From: Colidextribacter sp. OB.20
GTDB lineage: Bacteria; Bacillota; Clostridia; Oscillospirales; Oscillospiraceae
Assembly (NCBI RefSeq): GCF_009911595.1
Contig: NZ_QWKG01000033.1
Location: forward strand, 1 to 46,003
Length of the DNA: 46,003 nt
Direction: 5' to 3'
The notes beneath the pieces were generated by a model that was given only the letters and a program-made list of their open reading frames with translations, did no database searches and had not been told where the DNA came from. Positions 20,826-29,194 of this stretch are shown piece after piece. The translations under genes were made by a program, and so were the position numbers. How positions within the stretch are numbered: position 1 is the first letter of the stretch; the number at the start of each line of letters is the position of its first letter.

Positions 20826-23195
20826 ATGGCGAAGCGTTTGAAGGCAGTGATTATGGCGGGCGGTGAGGGCACCCGGCTGCGCCCCCTGTCCCTGGGCCGG
20901 CCCAAGCCCATGACCCCCCTGCTGGGCCGGCCGGTGATGGAGCACATCATCAACCTTCTGAGGTCCCACGGGGTTGGCGACATCTGCGTCACTCTGTGCT
21001 ACAAGCCTCAGGCGGTGATGGACTATTTCGGGAGCGGGGAGCAGCTCGGGGTGCGGCTGACCTGGTTCACAGAGGAGGAGCCTATGGGGACGGCGGGCAG
21101 CGTCAAGGCCTGCATGGACCATCTGGGGCGGGAGGACTTTCTGGTCATCAGCGGGGACTGCGTCTGCGACCTGGACCTGACCGCCCTGCTCCACTTTCAC
21201 CAGGAGCGGGGGGCCCAGGCCACCCTGGCCCTCTACCGCCACCCCAATCCCCTGGAGTATGGCCTGGTTCTCACCGGCGGGGAGGGGAGGGTGGAGCGGT
21301 TTGTGGAGAAGCCGGGCTGGGGCCAGGTGTTCACCGACCAGATCAACACGGGCATCTATCTGCTGTCCCCCGCCGCCATGGACAGGGTGCCCGAGGGGCA
21401 GGTCTTTGACTTCGGCAAGGACCTGTTTCCCGCCCTTCTCCGGGAGGGGGCGCCCCTCTATGGCCTGCCCCTGGAGGGCTACTGGCGGGATATGGGGGAC
21501 TGCGGGGCCTATCTGGACTGCGCCTGCGACGCTCTGTCGGGCAAGGTGAGGCTGGATATGGGCCTGCCCAAGCGGTCGGCGGGGGTGTGGTCCGCCCAGC
21601 CCCTGCCCCCGGAGCTCAATCTGGTGCCCCCCTGCTGGGTCGGCGAGGGGGTCTCCCTGGGGGCGGGCTGTCTGGTGGGCCCCCACACCGTGCTGGAGCG
21701 GGGGGCCGCCGTAGGGGAACGGGCGATGGTCCAGCGGTCGGTGCTGCTGGAAAACGCCGCCGCCGGGCCCCGGACCACCCTGTACGGGGCAATTTTGTGC
21801 CGGGACGCCTCCGCCCGCAAGGGGGCGGTCCTCAATGAGGGGGCCGTCCTGGGGGAGAACGCCCTGGCGGAGGAGGGAGCAATTTTGCTGGAAAAGGTGA
21901 AGCTTTGGCCGGGGCAGACCGCCCCCGCGGCCTGCCGTCTGGCCCGGTCCATTACCAGCGGGAGCCAGAGGACCGCCCTGCGGTTCAGCGACGGCGGAGT
22001 CATCCGGGGAGTGCTGGGGGAGGATATGGGTCCGGAGGCCATGATGGCCCTGGGCAGCGTTCTGGGGGCTGGGGGCCAGGTGGGCCTGGGCTGCTCTCAC
22101 ACCCCCGGAGCCGGGATGCTGGCCCGGGCCGCCGCGGTGGGGGTGGCCGCCGCCGGAGGGGATGCCCTCACCCACTCCCTGGACAGTCCCGTGGAGGGGG
22201 CCGGAGCGGCGGCGCGCTTCCAGCTGCCCGCCTCCCTCTTTGTGGAGGAGAGCGAGGGGAGGGTCTACCTCCACTTCTTTGGGCAGGACGGCCTGCCCCT
22301 GGGCCGGGAGCGGGAGCGGAAGCTGGAGCACGCCCTGCTCCAGGGGGAGCTCCACCGGGCTCGCAGCGGCCAGGTGGGCCGGCTGCGGCAGATGGAATTT
22401 TCCCAAAACCAGTGGGCCCGGGGGGTGGCGGAGGGGGCCGCCCTGCGCCGCCCCGCTCTGCGGAGGGTGACTGTGGCGGCGGGGGACTCCACCCCTGAGG
22501 ACCGGGCCCTCCGGGCGGCTCTCTCCGCTCTGGGGTGCAGGCTGGAAAAGGAGTGGCGGCCCGGAATTGCTGCCTTCCAGGCCCGGCGGGGAGGCTTTGT
22601 CCTCACCGCCCGGGACGAACAGGGGGCGGAGGTGGACCCGGGACAGCTGCTCACCCTGCTGGCCCTGATTGAGATGGAAAACGGCGCCGGGAAGGTGGCT
22701 GTTCCCGCCGGAGCCAGCGCCGCGGTGGAGCTGGTGGCCGCCGGCTACGGCGGCACTGTCCTGCGGCTGGACCGGGACGGGGACCAGGCCTCCGCCCTCT
22801 ATGCCGCCCAGCCCTGGCTGAGCCAGGCCCCCGCCGCCGCCGTGCGCATCTGCTCCCGGATGGCCGTCTCCGGCCAGAAGCTGGAGGCTCTGGTGGCCAA
22901 GACGCCCCGGTTCTCCGCCTGGCGGCGGGAGATTCCCCTCAGCTCCGACCGGGGCCGGGTGATGCAGGCCCTGGCCCGGGAGAGTGCCCGCGTCCCTGCG
23001 GGAGAGGGGCTGCGCCTGCGCACCGGGAACGGCTGGGTCTATCTGACCCCCCTGGCCCGGCGGTCCGCCCTGCGCATTGTGGCCGAGGGTCCCGACCTGG
23101 AGCTGGCCGCCGAGCTGTGCGACTTCTACGCCAACCGGACGGCGGAGCTGGACCGGGCGATTTCTGAGCAATGTGCCCAAGAGGAGGACAAGTAA
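20826..23195 (+). CDS. Sugar-phosphate nucleotidyltransferase fused to a degenerate phosphohexomutase domain
   Basis: 789 codons. Residues 1-235 are a nucleotidyltransferase domain: MAGGEGTRLRPLSLGRPKPM (pyrophosphorylase signature), EEPMGTAGSVKA, VISGDCVCDLDL and FVEKPGWGQVF. Residues about 255-365 form a left-handed beta-helix-like region with Gly/Ala hexads. The rest matches the layout of a phosphomannomutase/phosphoglucomutase, but the phosphoserine loop (normally TASHNP) is not found; where it is expected the sequence reads FQLPASLFVEESEGRVYLHF. Fusions of this kind are annotated as mannose-1-phosphate guanylyltransferase-like in Firmicutes and cyanobacteria. I infer NDP-sugar synthesis with a non-catalytic C-terminal half. 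The start is uncertain: GGAAGG abuts the ATG. Confidence 0.85.
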   Translation: MAKRLKAVIMAGGEGTRLRPLSLGRPKPMTPLLGRPVMEHIINLLRSHGVGDICVTLCYKPQAVMDYFGSGEQLGVRLTWFTEEEPMGTAGSVKACMDHLGREDFLVISGDCVCDLDLTALLHFHQERGAQATLALYRHPNPLEYGLVLTGGEGRVERFVEKPGWGQVFTDQINTGIYLLSPAAMDRVPEGQVFDFGKDLFPALLREGAPLYGLPLEGYWRDMGDCGAYLDCACDALSGKVRLDMGLPKRSAGVWSAQPLPPELNLVPPCWVGEGVSLGAGCLVGPHTVLERGAAVGERAMVQRSVLLENAAAGPRTTLYGAILCRDASARKGAVLNEGAVLGENALAEEGAILLEKVKLWPGQTAPAACRLARSITSGSQRTALRFSDGGVIRGVLGEDMGPEAMMALGSVLGAGGQVGLGCSHTPGAGMLARAAAVGVAAAGGDALTHSLDSPVEGAGAAARFQLPASLFVEESEGRVYLHFFGQDGLPLGRERERKLEHALLQGELHRARSGQVGRLRQMEFSQNQWARGVAEGAALRRPALRRVTVAAGDSTPEDRALRAALSALGCRLEKEWRPGIAAFQARRGGFVLTARDEQGAEVDPGQLLTLLALIEMENGAGKVAVPAGASAAVELVAAGYGGTVLRLDRDGDQASALYAAQPWLSQAPAAAVRICSRMAVSGQKLEALVAKTPRFSAWRREIPLSSDRGRVMQALARESARVPAGEGLRLRTGNGWVYLTPLARRSALRIVAEGPDLELAAELCDFYANRTAELDRAISEQCAQEEDK

Positions 23196-23652
23196 CGGCA
23201 TATCTGTTCTTCTGAAACGCATAGTATACTTTTCAGGAAAAGTGTGGTAAACTATAAACATCTATTATGCCTTGCAGATATCCGCCGCTCTGTAGGGCGC
23301 GACGACTCGGCGCGCCTTATATCAGACAGAGATTTCAGAGCGGGCGGCGGGCCGGGGTCGTCCCGCCCTACACAGGGGGATGGCCGGCAGGGCAGAGAAC
23401 AGATTCGATTTAAACGCCAAAAGGGGGCGGGAGAATCCCTCCCGCCCCGGCGTCTAAATATATTCCGCAGACCCCGAACCGCAGGACAGGCGGGGACGGC
23501 TCGCGGACGTTACAACGACAGAGAGACATCGGAAGACGAAGGGACCGCGCACCCAAACCGGCGAGGCAGGGCCGGAGCGGGACAGTCCTTCGTCTGATTT
23601 CTGTGGGCCTTTCTGTCAGGCTACATCAACATCAATGAAAAAAGGAGCAATT
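23196..23652. other. Long leader/intergenic region before RNase J
   Basis: 457 bp. It holds a possible promoter (TTTTCA at 23230-23235, 17-base spacer, TATAAA at 23253-23258), repeat locus 2, a 10-bp hairpin (GGGGCGGGAG at 23424-23433, CTCCCGCCCC at 23439-23448), and a second long-range pairing AGACGAAGG (23534-23542) with CCTTCGTCT (23587-23595) around a GC-rich loop. The last part is not repeat-like and could be a structured 5' leader. Confidence 0.45.
23292..23371. repeat. GTAGGG-ended modular repeat, locus 2
   Basis: Left end GTAGGGCGCGACGACTCGG, right end CGGGGTCGTCCCGCCCTAC; the two ends are inverted near-copies separated by about 30 bases of unrelated sequence. Confidence 0.8.
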
Positions 23653-25311
23653 ATGGCAGAAAAACTGAAAATTATTTCCCTTGGCGGTCTCAACGAGATC
23701 GGCAAGAACCTCACTGTATACGAATACGGGGGCGACATCGTCGTGGTGGACTGCGGCATGGGCTTTCCTGACGACGACATGTACGGCATCGACGTGGTCA
23801 TCCCCGATGTGAGCTACCTTATCAAGAACCAGAACAAAATCCGGGGCATCTTCATCACCCACGGCCACGAGGACCACATCGGGGCCCTGCCCTATGTGCT
23901 GCGGTCGGTGAACGCCCCCATCTACGCCACCCGCATGTCCGCCGGGCTCATCAGGCTGAAGCTGGAGGAGCACCGGCTGCTGGACCGGACCAAGCTCATC
24001 ACCTGCGAGGCGGGCCAACTTGTCAAGGCGGGGCGGTTTACCGTGGAGTTCATCCATGTGAACCACTCCATCGCCGATGCGGTGGCCTTCGCCATCAAGT
24101 GCCCGGCGGGCACCTGCGTCCACACCGGCGACTTCAAGATCGACGCCACCCCCATCCAGGGGGGCATGATGGACCTGGCCCGGCTGGGCGAGCTGGGCAA
24201 GGAGGGGGTGCTGGCCCTGCTGGCCGACTCCACCAACGTGGAGCGCTCGGGCTACACCCGGTCTGAGCGCAGCGTGGGCGCCTCCTTCGACGCCCTGTTC
24301 CGGGGCTGTGAGGAGCGGATCATCGTCACCACCTTTGCCTCCAACGTGGACCGCATCCAACAGGTCATCGACGTGGCCGCCCGCTATGGGCGGAAGGTGG
24401 CCGTCACCGGCCGGTCCATGGAGAACGTGATGAGGGTCTCCTCTGAGCTGGGCTATATGAACATCCCAGACGGCATCCTCATGGACCTGAACCACATCAA
24501 GTCCCTGCCCAAGGACCGGGTGTGCATCATCACCACCGGCAGTCAGGGAGAGACCATGTCCGCCCTCACCCGCATGGCTTTCAACACCCACCGGCAGGTG
24601 GACCTGTTCCCCGGCGACCGGGTAATCATCTCCGCCTCCGCCATCCCGGGCAACGAGAACGCCATCGGCAACGTGGTCAACGAGCTGTACCGCAAGGGCG
24701 TGGAGGTGATGAACGAGCGGGACCTGGCTCTGCACGTGTCAGGCCACGCCTGCCAGGAGGAGCTGAAAATCGTCCACGCCCTGGTCAAGCCCAGGTTCTT
24801 CATCCCCGTCCACGGGGAGCAGCGGATGCTCCAGCTCCACGCCAAGCTGGCCCGGGAGATGGGAATGGACGCCAATCATATTCTCATCAGCGACATCGGG
24901 CGAGTGATCGAGCTCACCCCCGGCTCGGCCAGGCTGGCGGGCACCGTCACCGCCGGGCAGGTCTTTGTGGACGGCTACGGCGTGGGCGACGTGGGCAGCG
25001 TGGTCCTGCGGGACCGCAAGCACCTGGCCGAGGACGGCATGATTGTGGTGGCCCTGTCCATGTCCGGGGAGAACGGCGGGCTGGTCTCCGGCCCGGATAT
25101 CATCACCCGGGGCTTTGTCTATGTGAAGGAGTCCGAAGGCCTGCTGGAGGAGCTGCGTCAGGTGGCCCTGGAGGCCCTCCAGCATGTGGACACCCGCTAC
25201 TCCACTGACTGGTCTGCCATCAAGGGGGCCATCAAGGGGGATCTGTCCGGCTACCTCTACAAGAAAACCAAGCGCTCCCCCATGATCCTGCCTGTTATCA
25301 TGGAGGTGTGA
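23653..25311 (+). CDS. rnj: Ribonuclease J
   Basis: 552 codons from the ATG at 23653 with AAAAGGAG 5 bases upstream; the upstream ATG at 23635 lacks a site. Metallo-beta-lactamase core with ITHGHEDHIGALPYV (HxHxDH, residues about 69-78), HTGDFKID and the later beta-CASP domain (RIIVTTFASNVDRIQQ, TGRSMENVMRVSSELGY, TTGSQGE), then SGHACQEEL and PVHGEQRML. Length and motifs are normal. RNase J is the main 5'-3' exonuclease and endonuclease of RNA decay and maturation in Gram-positives. It is monocistronic with a strong terminator after it. Confidence 0.96.
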   Translation: MAEKLKIISLGGLNEIGKNLTVYEYGGDIVVVDCGMGFPDDDMYGIDVVIPDVSYLIKNQNKIRGIFITHGHEDHIGALPYVLRSVNAPIYATRMSAGLIRLKLEEHRLLDRTKLITCEAGQLVKAGRFTVEFIHVNHSIADAVAFAIKCPAGTCVHTGDFKIDATPIQGGMMDLARLGELGKEGVLALLADSTNVERSGYTRSERSVGASFDALFRGCEERIIVTTFASNVDRIQQVIDVAARYGRKVAVTGRSMENVMRVSSELGYMNIPDGILMDLNHIKSLPKDRVCIITTGSQGETMSALTRMAFNTHRQVDLFPGDRVIISASAIPGNENAIGNVVNELYRKGVEVMNERDLALHVSGHACQEELKIVHALVKPRFFIPVHGEQRMLQLHAKLAREMGMDANHILISDIGRVIELTPGSARLAGTVTAGQVFVDGYGVGDVGSVVLRDRKHLAEDGMIVVALSMSGENGGLVSGPDIITRGFVYVKESEGLLEELRQVALEALQHVDTRYSTDWSAIKGAIKGDLSGYLYKKTKRSPMILPVIMEV

Positions 25312-25374
25312 AAAAACTCCGTCCAAGGCGGCCAGCCTCAGACAGCATAAAAGCCCCGCGCGGAAAAATAAGCT

Positions 25375-25408
25375 GCCCCCTGATGCAGTCCTGCATCAGG
25401 GGGCTTTT
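25375..25408 (+). terminator. Terminator of the RNase J gene
   Basis: 14-bp perfect arms GCCCCCTGATGCAG/CTGCATCAGGGGGC followed by TTTTGT. Confidence 0.92.
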
Positions 25409-25465
25409 GTCTGCCATCCGGCTTTACAGGGGCGGTTCAAGGGGAGCCTGGGGTGTGCACGCTTA

Positions 25466-25491
25466 GGGCCCCCGGCCTGCGCCGGGGGCCC
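25466..25491 (-). terminator. Hairpin after the SH3/Big_2 protein gene
   Basis: Perfect 11-bp stem GGGCCCCCGGC/GCCGGGGGCCC with loop CTGC, five bases beyond the minus-strand stop. No T run follows. Confidence 0.6.
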
Positions 25492-25496
25492 GCTGT

Positions 25497-26684
25497 TCAG
25501 CTGATGGAGATAAAGTCCTTGCGGATATAGCCGGTCTGATTGGTCTTGTAGGCAACCTTATACCAGCCGTTCTCCTCGCCCAGGACGGTGACGGTGCTGC
25601 CGTTTCCGACGCTGGCGACCTTGTCGTAGTCGGTGCCCGGCCCGGAGCGGATATTGACGCCCTTGTCCGCGTTGACGATTTTGCCCTGCTGGCCGCCGCT
25701 GGGGATGGTCCCGCTGGGCTTGCAGTAGACCGTTGCCTCAGCGCTGACGCCGCCGCAGGAGGCGGTGATGGTGACCTGAGCGCCGGAGGCGCCGGTGTTC
25801 ACGTTGGTGACATTGCCGGAGGCGTCCACTGTGGCGGCGGCCTCGTTGCTGCTGGACCAGGTGACAGTCCCCTCCGCCCCCGCGGGGAGCAGGCTGGCGG
25901 TGAGGGTATTCGTCTGGCCGGGCTCCAGGGTGAGCTCGCTCTGGCTCAGGGCAATGGACTCCACCGCCGGAGTGACGGGGGTGTTGACCGAGCTGCCGCC
26001 GGAGGCGGAGGAGCTGTCTACAGAGGAGGAGCCGGGGCTCTGGCTGCCGCTGGGGTTCTTGCCTCCGCCGAAGAAGGGGGCGCCCATAAAGCGGTAGATG
26101 ATGACCAGAGCGGCGATGACCACGATAAAGGAGCCGATCCAGGTGGCGGTTTTCAGGGCGGAGGCGGGCCGGCCGTAGCCGCCGCCTCGGGTGTTGGCCA
26201 CCCGCTTGCCCGAGATGCCGCCCCGGCTGGGGCGCTCGTCGCAGAAGGGGCAGCGCTTATAGGTAACGGAGTAGTCCTCCCCGCAGTTTTCGCAGCGGAT
26301 GACATCGTTGCGCCGGGGGGGGGATTGCCGCCGGCCTCGGTCGTCGCTCCGGCTTTGTGCGGGGGCGGGCTGACGGGGGGCGCTCCGGCTCTGGGAGGAG
26401 GGCTGACGGTAGCCGTCCCGGCCCTGAGAGGAGGGCTGACGGTAGCCGTCCCGGCCCTGAGAGGAGGGCTGACGGTAGCCGTCCCGGCCCTGAGAGGAGG
26501 GCTGACGGTAGCCGTCCCGGCCCTGAGAGGAGGGCTGACGGTAGCCGTCCCGGCCCTGGGAGGAGGGCTGACGGGGGCCGCTCCGGCTCTGAGAGGCCGG
26601 CTGCTGGTATTCATCCCGATCCCGGGCGCCTGTGGGACGGCGCTCGCCGCCGCCGCGGGAGGGGGGAGATTGTCTTTCAGCCAT
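25497..26684 (-). CDS. Membrane protein with zinc ribbon, Big_2 and SH3b domains
   Basis: 395 codons; ATG at 26684 with GGAG 8 bases upstream. Order: a low-complexity, basic N terminus with five near-identical 11-residue repeats of GRDGYRQPSSQ (residues about 44-98), a zinc ribbon (CENCGEDYSVTYKRCPFC, residues about 130-147), one membrane segment (TATWIGSFIVVIAALVIIY), a Ser/Gly linker, a Big_2 Ig-like domain (VESIALSQSELTLEPGQTNT onward, with TWSSSNEAAATVDASGNVT) and a C-terminal SH3b domain (VNIRSGPGTDYDKVASVGNG, WYKVAY, GYIRKDFISIS). The topology places Big_2 and SH3b outside and the zinc ribbon plus repeats in the cytoplasm. A role in cell-wall sensing or anchoring is inferred. Confidence 0.85.
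   Translation of the reverse strand: MAERQSPPSRGGGERRPTGARDRDEYQQPASQSRSGPRQPSSQGRDGYRQPSSQGRDGYRQPSSQGRDGYRQPSSQGRDGYRQPSSQGRDGYRQPSSQSRSAPRQPAPAQSRSDDRGRRQSPPRRNDVIRCENCGEDYSVTYKRCPFCDERPSRGGISGKRVANTRGGGYGRPASALKTATWIGSFIVVIAALVIIYRFMGAPFFGGGKNPSGSQSPGSSSVDSSSASGGSSVNTPVTPAVESIALSQSELTLEPGQTNTLTASLLPAGAEGTVTWSSSNEAAATVDASGNVTNVNTGASGAQVTITASCGGVSAEATVYCKPSGTIPSGGQQGKIVNADKGVNIRSGPGTDYDKVASVGNGSTVTVLGEENGWYKVAYKTNQTGYIRKDFISIS
26368..26598. repeat. 33-bp coding minisatellite
   Basis: Tandem 33-bp units, five almost identical (starting at 26401, 26434, 26467, 26500, 26533) with a diverged unit on each side. It encodes the 11-residue repeats of the overlapping protein and keeps the frame, so copy-number changes alter only the length of the cytoplasmic tail. 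Confidence 0.9.
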
Positions 26685-26722
26685 GGTTGTGTCTCCAATC
26701 CTTATTCATTCGATATGGTCCT

Positions 26723-26751
26723 ATTCTACAGGTATTTTTCTCCCCCGTCAA
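26723..26751 (-). promoter_or_regulatory. Promoter of the SH3/Big_2 protein gene
   Basis: Minus strand TTGACG (26746-26751), 17-base spacer, TAGAAT (26723-26728). Confidence 0.75.
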
Positions 26752-26844
26752 CGGCAAATCGTCAAAATAACAAAATATTCACAATTTTATGTCAATCGAC
26801 CGGCAGACCTGGGAGAACGGGCCGCCAAAGGCGGCGGCCCCCAC

Positions 26845-26873
26845 TTGACCTGTCCGCCGCTTTTTACTATAAT
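26845..26873 (+). promoter_or_regulatory. Promoter of the AAA+ gene
   Basis: TTGACC (26845-26850), 17-base spacer, TATAAT (26868-26873), 29 bases upstream of the start codon; GAGGAGG ribosome site in between. Confidence 0.85.
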
Positions 26874-26902
26874 AGGGCCATCCAAGTGAGGAGGTCCCGC
26901 CT

Positions 26903-28342
26903 ATGAGCACCCTGATGACCGCCAGCGAGGTCCACAAGCAGTACGCGGAGGCGGCCGCCGCTTTCCGCAAGCTGATTCCCGACCCCTCCCTGCGTCTGAC
27001 CTTCAGCCGACAGGTGGACGGCTATCTCCGCAGCTACGCCCTGGGGGTCTGGCAGGCGGACAACGCCAGCTCCATCACCCCCCGGCACGTGGAGTTTTAC
27101 AACGCCATCTGGTCCCCGGGCAACCCGGTGCCCTCCGCCCTGTACTGGGAGGTGGCCTCCGGCGTGGCCAACTTCGACCTGTTCCAGCCCCCCGCCTTCT
27201 TCGAGGATCTGCGGCGCTATGACAGGATGAGGGGCACTGCCCTGGCCCGGCGGTTCGCCGACCAGCTGACCCTGCTCCTGCTCCTCTTTGCCGCGGTGGA
27301 CGGGGTGGTCAGCGAGAGTGAGGCAGGCTTTGTAAACGCCTGCAGCGGCGCTCTGCTGGAGCTGTGCGACCAGGACGGCCTGCGGGCCGACCGCCCTGCG
27401 GTGCGGGCGGACGAGTTTATCGCCCCCCGGCCCGCCTCCCCCGCAGCTCCGGCGGCGGAGAAGAGGGCCGCTCCTGCGGCAGAGGGGCCGGAGGAGCCCG
27501 TCAAAGAGCCCGAGCCCTCTCTGGAGGAGCTGCTGGCCCAGCTGGACGAGCTTTGCGGCCTGGAGCGGGTGAAGAAGGACGTAAAGAGCCTCATCAACCT
27601 GGTAAAGGTGCGCAGGCTGCGGGAGGAGGCCGGCCTGCCCGTCCCCCCCATGTCCCTCCACCTGGTGTTTATGGGCAACCCGGGCACCGGCAAGACAACC
27701 GTGGCCCGGCTGCTGGCCAAAATCTACCACGCCGTGGGGGTGCTGTCCCAGGGCCAGCTGGTGGAGGTGGACCGCTCTGGCCTGGTGGCGGGGTTTGTGG
27801 GCCAGACCGCCCTCAAGACCCAGGAGGCCGTCCAGAAGGCCATCGGCGGGGTGCTGTTCATCGACGAGGCCTACGCCCTGGTCAACGCCGACAACGCCAA
27901 CGACTTCGGCCACGAGGCCATTGAGGTCATCCTCAAGAACATGGAGGACCACCGGAAGGACCTGATTGTCATCGTGGCGGGCTACACAGACCGGATGGAG
28001 CAGTTCATCCACGCCAACCCCGGCCTGGAGTCCCGGTTCAACAAGTACTTTTTCTTCGAGGACTACGACGGCCCTCAGCTCATGGATATCTTCCGCTCCA
28101 TGTGCAAAAAGAACGGCTACACTCTCTCCAAGGAGGGGGAGCAGTTCATGGAGAAGGACCTTCAGGAGCTCTACGACAGCCGGGACGAGAACTTCGGCAA
28201 CGCCCGGGACGTGCGCAACCTCTTCGAGCAGGCGGTGGCCCGCCAGGCCGACCGGGTCTCTCAGCTGGAGGAGCCCACCAAGGAGCAGCTCATGGAGCTG
28301 AAGCCGGAGGATTTGGAGGAGCCGTCGAGCGGCGACAGGTAG
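26903..28342 (+). CDS. TerB-like/CbbX-like AAA+ ATPase
   Basis: 479 codons; ATG with GAGGAGG 8 bases upstream. Residues about 1-165 are a helical domain with a TerB-like core (LFAAVDGVVSESEAGFVNAC, acidic residues near 130-145). After a Pro/Ala/Glu-rich linker comes a CbbX/SpoVK-type AAA+ module: LDELCGLERVKKDVKSL, Walker A GNPGTGKTT (about residue 257), VAGFVGQTALKTQE pore-loop region, Walker B GVLFIDEAYAL (about 316), sensor 1 IVIVAGYTDRM, and the arginine-finger region NPGLESRFNKYF. Such ATPases remodel partner proteins; the partner is unknown. The stop codon TAG is contributed by the start of repeat locus 3. The divergent neighbour is the SH3/Big_2 membrane protein. Confidence 0.92.
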   Translation: MSTLMTASEVHKQYAEAAAAFRKLIPDPSLRLTFSRQVDGYLRSYALGVWQADNASSITPRHVEFYNAIWSPGNPVPSALYWEVASGVANFDLFQPPAFFEDLRRYDRMRGTALARRFADQLTLLLLLFAAVDGVVSESEAGFVNACSGALLELCDQDGLRADRPAVRADEFIAPRPASPAAPAAEKRAAPAAEGPEEPVKEPEPSLEELLAQLDELCGLERVKKDVKSLINLVKVRRLREEAGLPVPPMSLHLVFMGNPGTGKTTVARLLAKIYHAVGVLSQGQLVEVDRSGLVAGFVGQTALKTQEAVQKAIGGVLFIDEAYALVNADNANDFGHEAIEVILKNMEDHRKDLIVIVAGYTDRMEQFIHANPGLESRFNKYFFFEDYDGPQLMDIFRSMCKKNGYTLSKEGEQFMEKDLQELYDSRDENFGNARDVRNLFEQAVARQADRVSQLEEPTKEQLMELKPEDLEEPSSGDR

Positions 28343-28626
28343 GGCGCGACGACCCGGCGCGCCGTCCTCTCCCGGGCGAAAAAGGGGAGGGCGTGTAGGG
28401 GCGGATATCATCCGCCCGCAGAATAAACGTGTGTAGGGCGCGACGACCCGGCGCGCCGCCCTCTCCCGGGCGAAAAGGGGAGGGCATGTAGGGGCGCACA
28501 TTGTGCGCCCGCAGTCAATGGACGAGGTTCGTAAAAGGCGGGCGGACAATGTCCGCCCCTACAGGGCGCGCTGTCATTTAAAGGATGCGGCGATGGAAAA
28601 CGGCGGGCCGGGTCGTCCCGCCCTAC
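28339..28626. repeat. GTAGGG-ended modular repeat, locus 3 (compound)
   Basis: 288 bp built from several modules: two copies of GTAGGGCGCGACGACCCGG, palindromic modules GCGGATATCATCCGC, GCGCACATTGTGCGC and GCGGACAATGTCCGC, and an inverted GGGTCGTCCCGCCCTAC end. Nothing else is seen between the AAA+ gene and the DUF2716 gene. The part from 28398 is about 90 percent alike to locus 4 by eye. Confidence 0.85.
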
Positions 28627-28648
28627 AAGGTGAAAGGGGACCTGTCCG

Positions 28649-29188
28649 TTGGAAACCTTCTTTTCTATCCTGGAGGACGAGGAGTACAACCAAATCTGGG
28701 ACAGAATCGACAATGAGCTGCAATTCCAGCCCAGTATCCGGAGCAGTCAGCCTCCCTTCCGGCTCCCCGCGCCCTGGGTGGTCCACGATCTGGCCTACTA
28801 CCCCGTGGACCGGCAGTATGAGGACTTCGCGGCCGCAGTTGTCCAGGCTCTGGTTGCCTGCCTGGGGGAGGACGACTGGATTTACGCCCTGGACTGGCAG
28901 CACAGCGGCTTTCGCTATGACCCCCGCAGGCCCGTCACCGAGCATGACCACTGGGTGGAGGATGAGCGGTACGGCGGCATTTTTGGCGGGAGGTATAACG
29001 CCTATTTTCCAGAATTTTACCCCGACGGGGATTATTACTTTTTTGTCCAGCGGGACCTGAAATGGGGCTATCTGGGCCACCCCTGGCGGCGGGAGATCTG
29101 GCTGTTCGGTGCACCGCTGGTGGAGCGGCTGTCCCCGGGGCTGGAGGAGCTGGGTTTTCCGGTGAAAAACAAATCAAAAGAGGAGTAA
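28649..29188 (+). CDS. DUF2716-like protein
   Basis: 179 codons from a TTG at 28649 with AAGGGG about 10 bases upstream. The signature of DUF2716 is clear: WIYALDWQHSGFRYDPR (residues about 77-93), then FYPDGDYYFFVQRDLKWGYL and GHPWRREIWLFGAPLV near the C terminus. The family is cytoplasmic and of unknown function, frequent in Actinobacteria and Bacilli, sometimes next to toxin-immunity loci. It is followed after six bases by the next gene, so the two are cotranscribed. The region upstream is entirely repeat DNA. Confidence 0.8.
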   Translation: METFFSILEDEEYNQIWDRIDNELQFQPSIRSSQPPFRLPAPWVVHDLAYYPVDRQYEDFAAAVVQALVACLGEDDWIYALDWQHSGFRYDPRRPVTEHDHWVEDERYGGIFGGRYNAYFPEFYPDGDYYFFVQRDLKWGYLGHPWRREIWLFGAPLVERLSPGLEELGFPVKNKSKEE

Positions 29189-29194
29189 ACGGGT

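Noticed and set aside
20808-23261. 817-codon minus-strand open frame opposite the nucleotidyltransferase gene
   Set aside because: Low-complexity Gly/Pro/Gln/Leu composition from a GC-rich complementary frame, while the plus strand has clear family motifs.
26368-26598. CRISPR-like array
   Set aside because: Units are directly adjacent without spacers and encode in-frame protein repeats.
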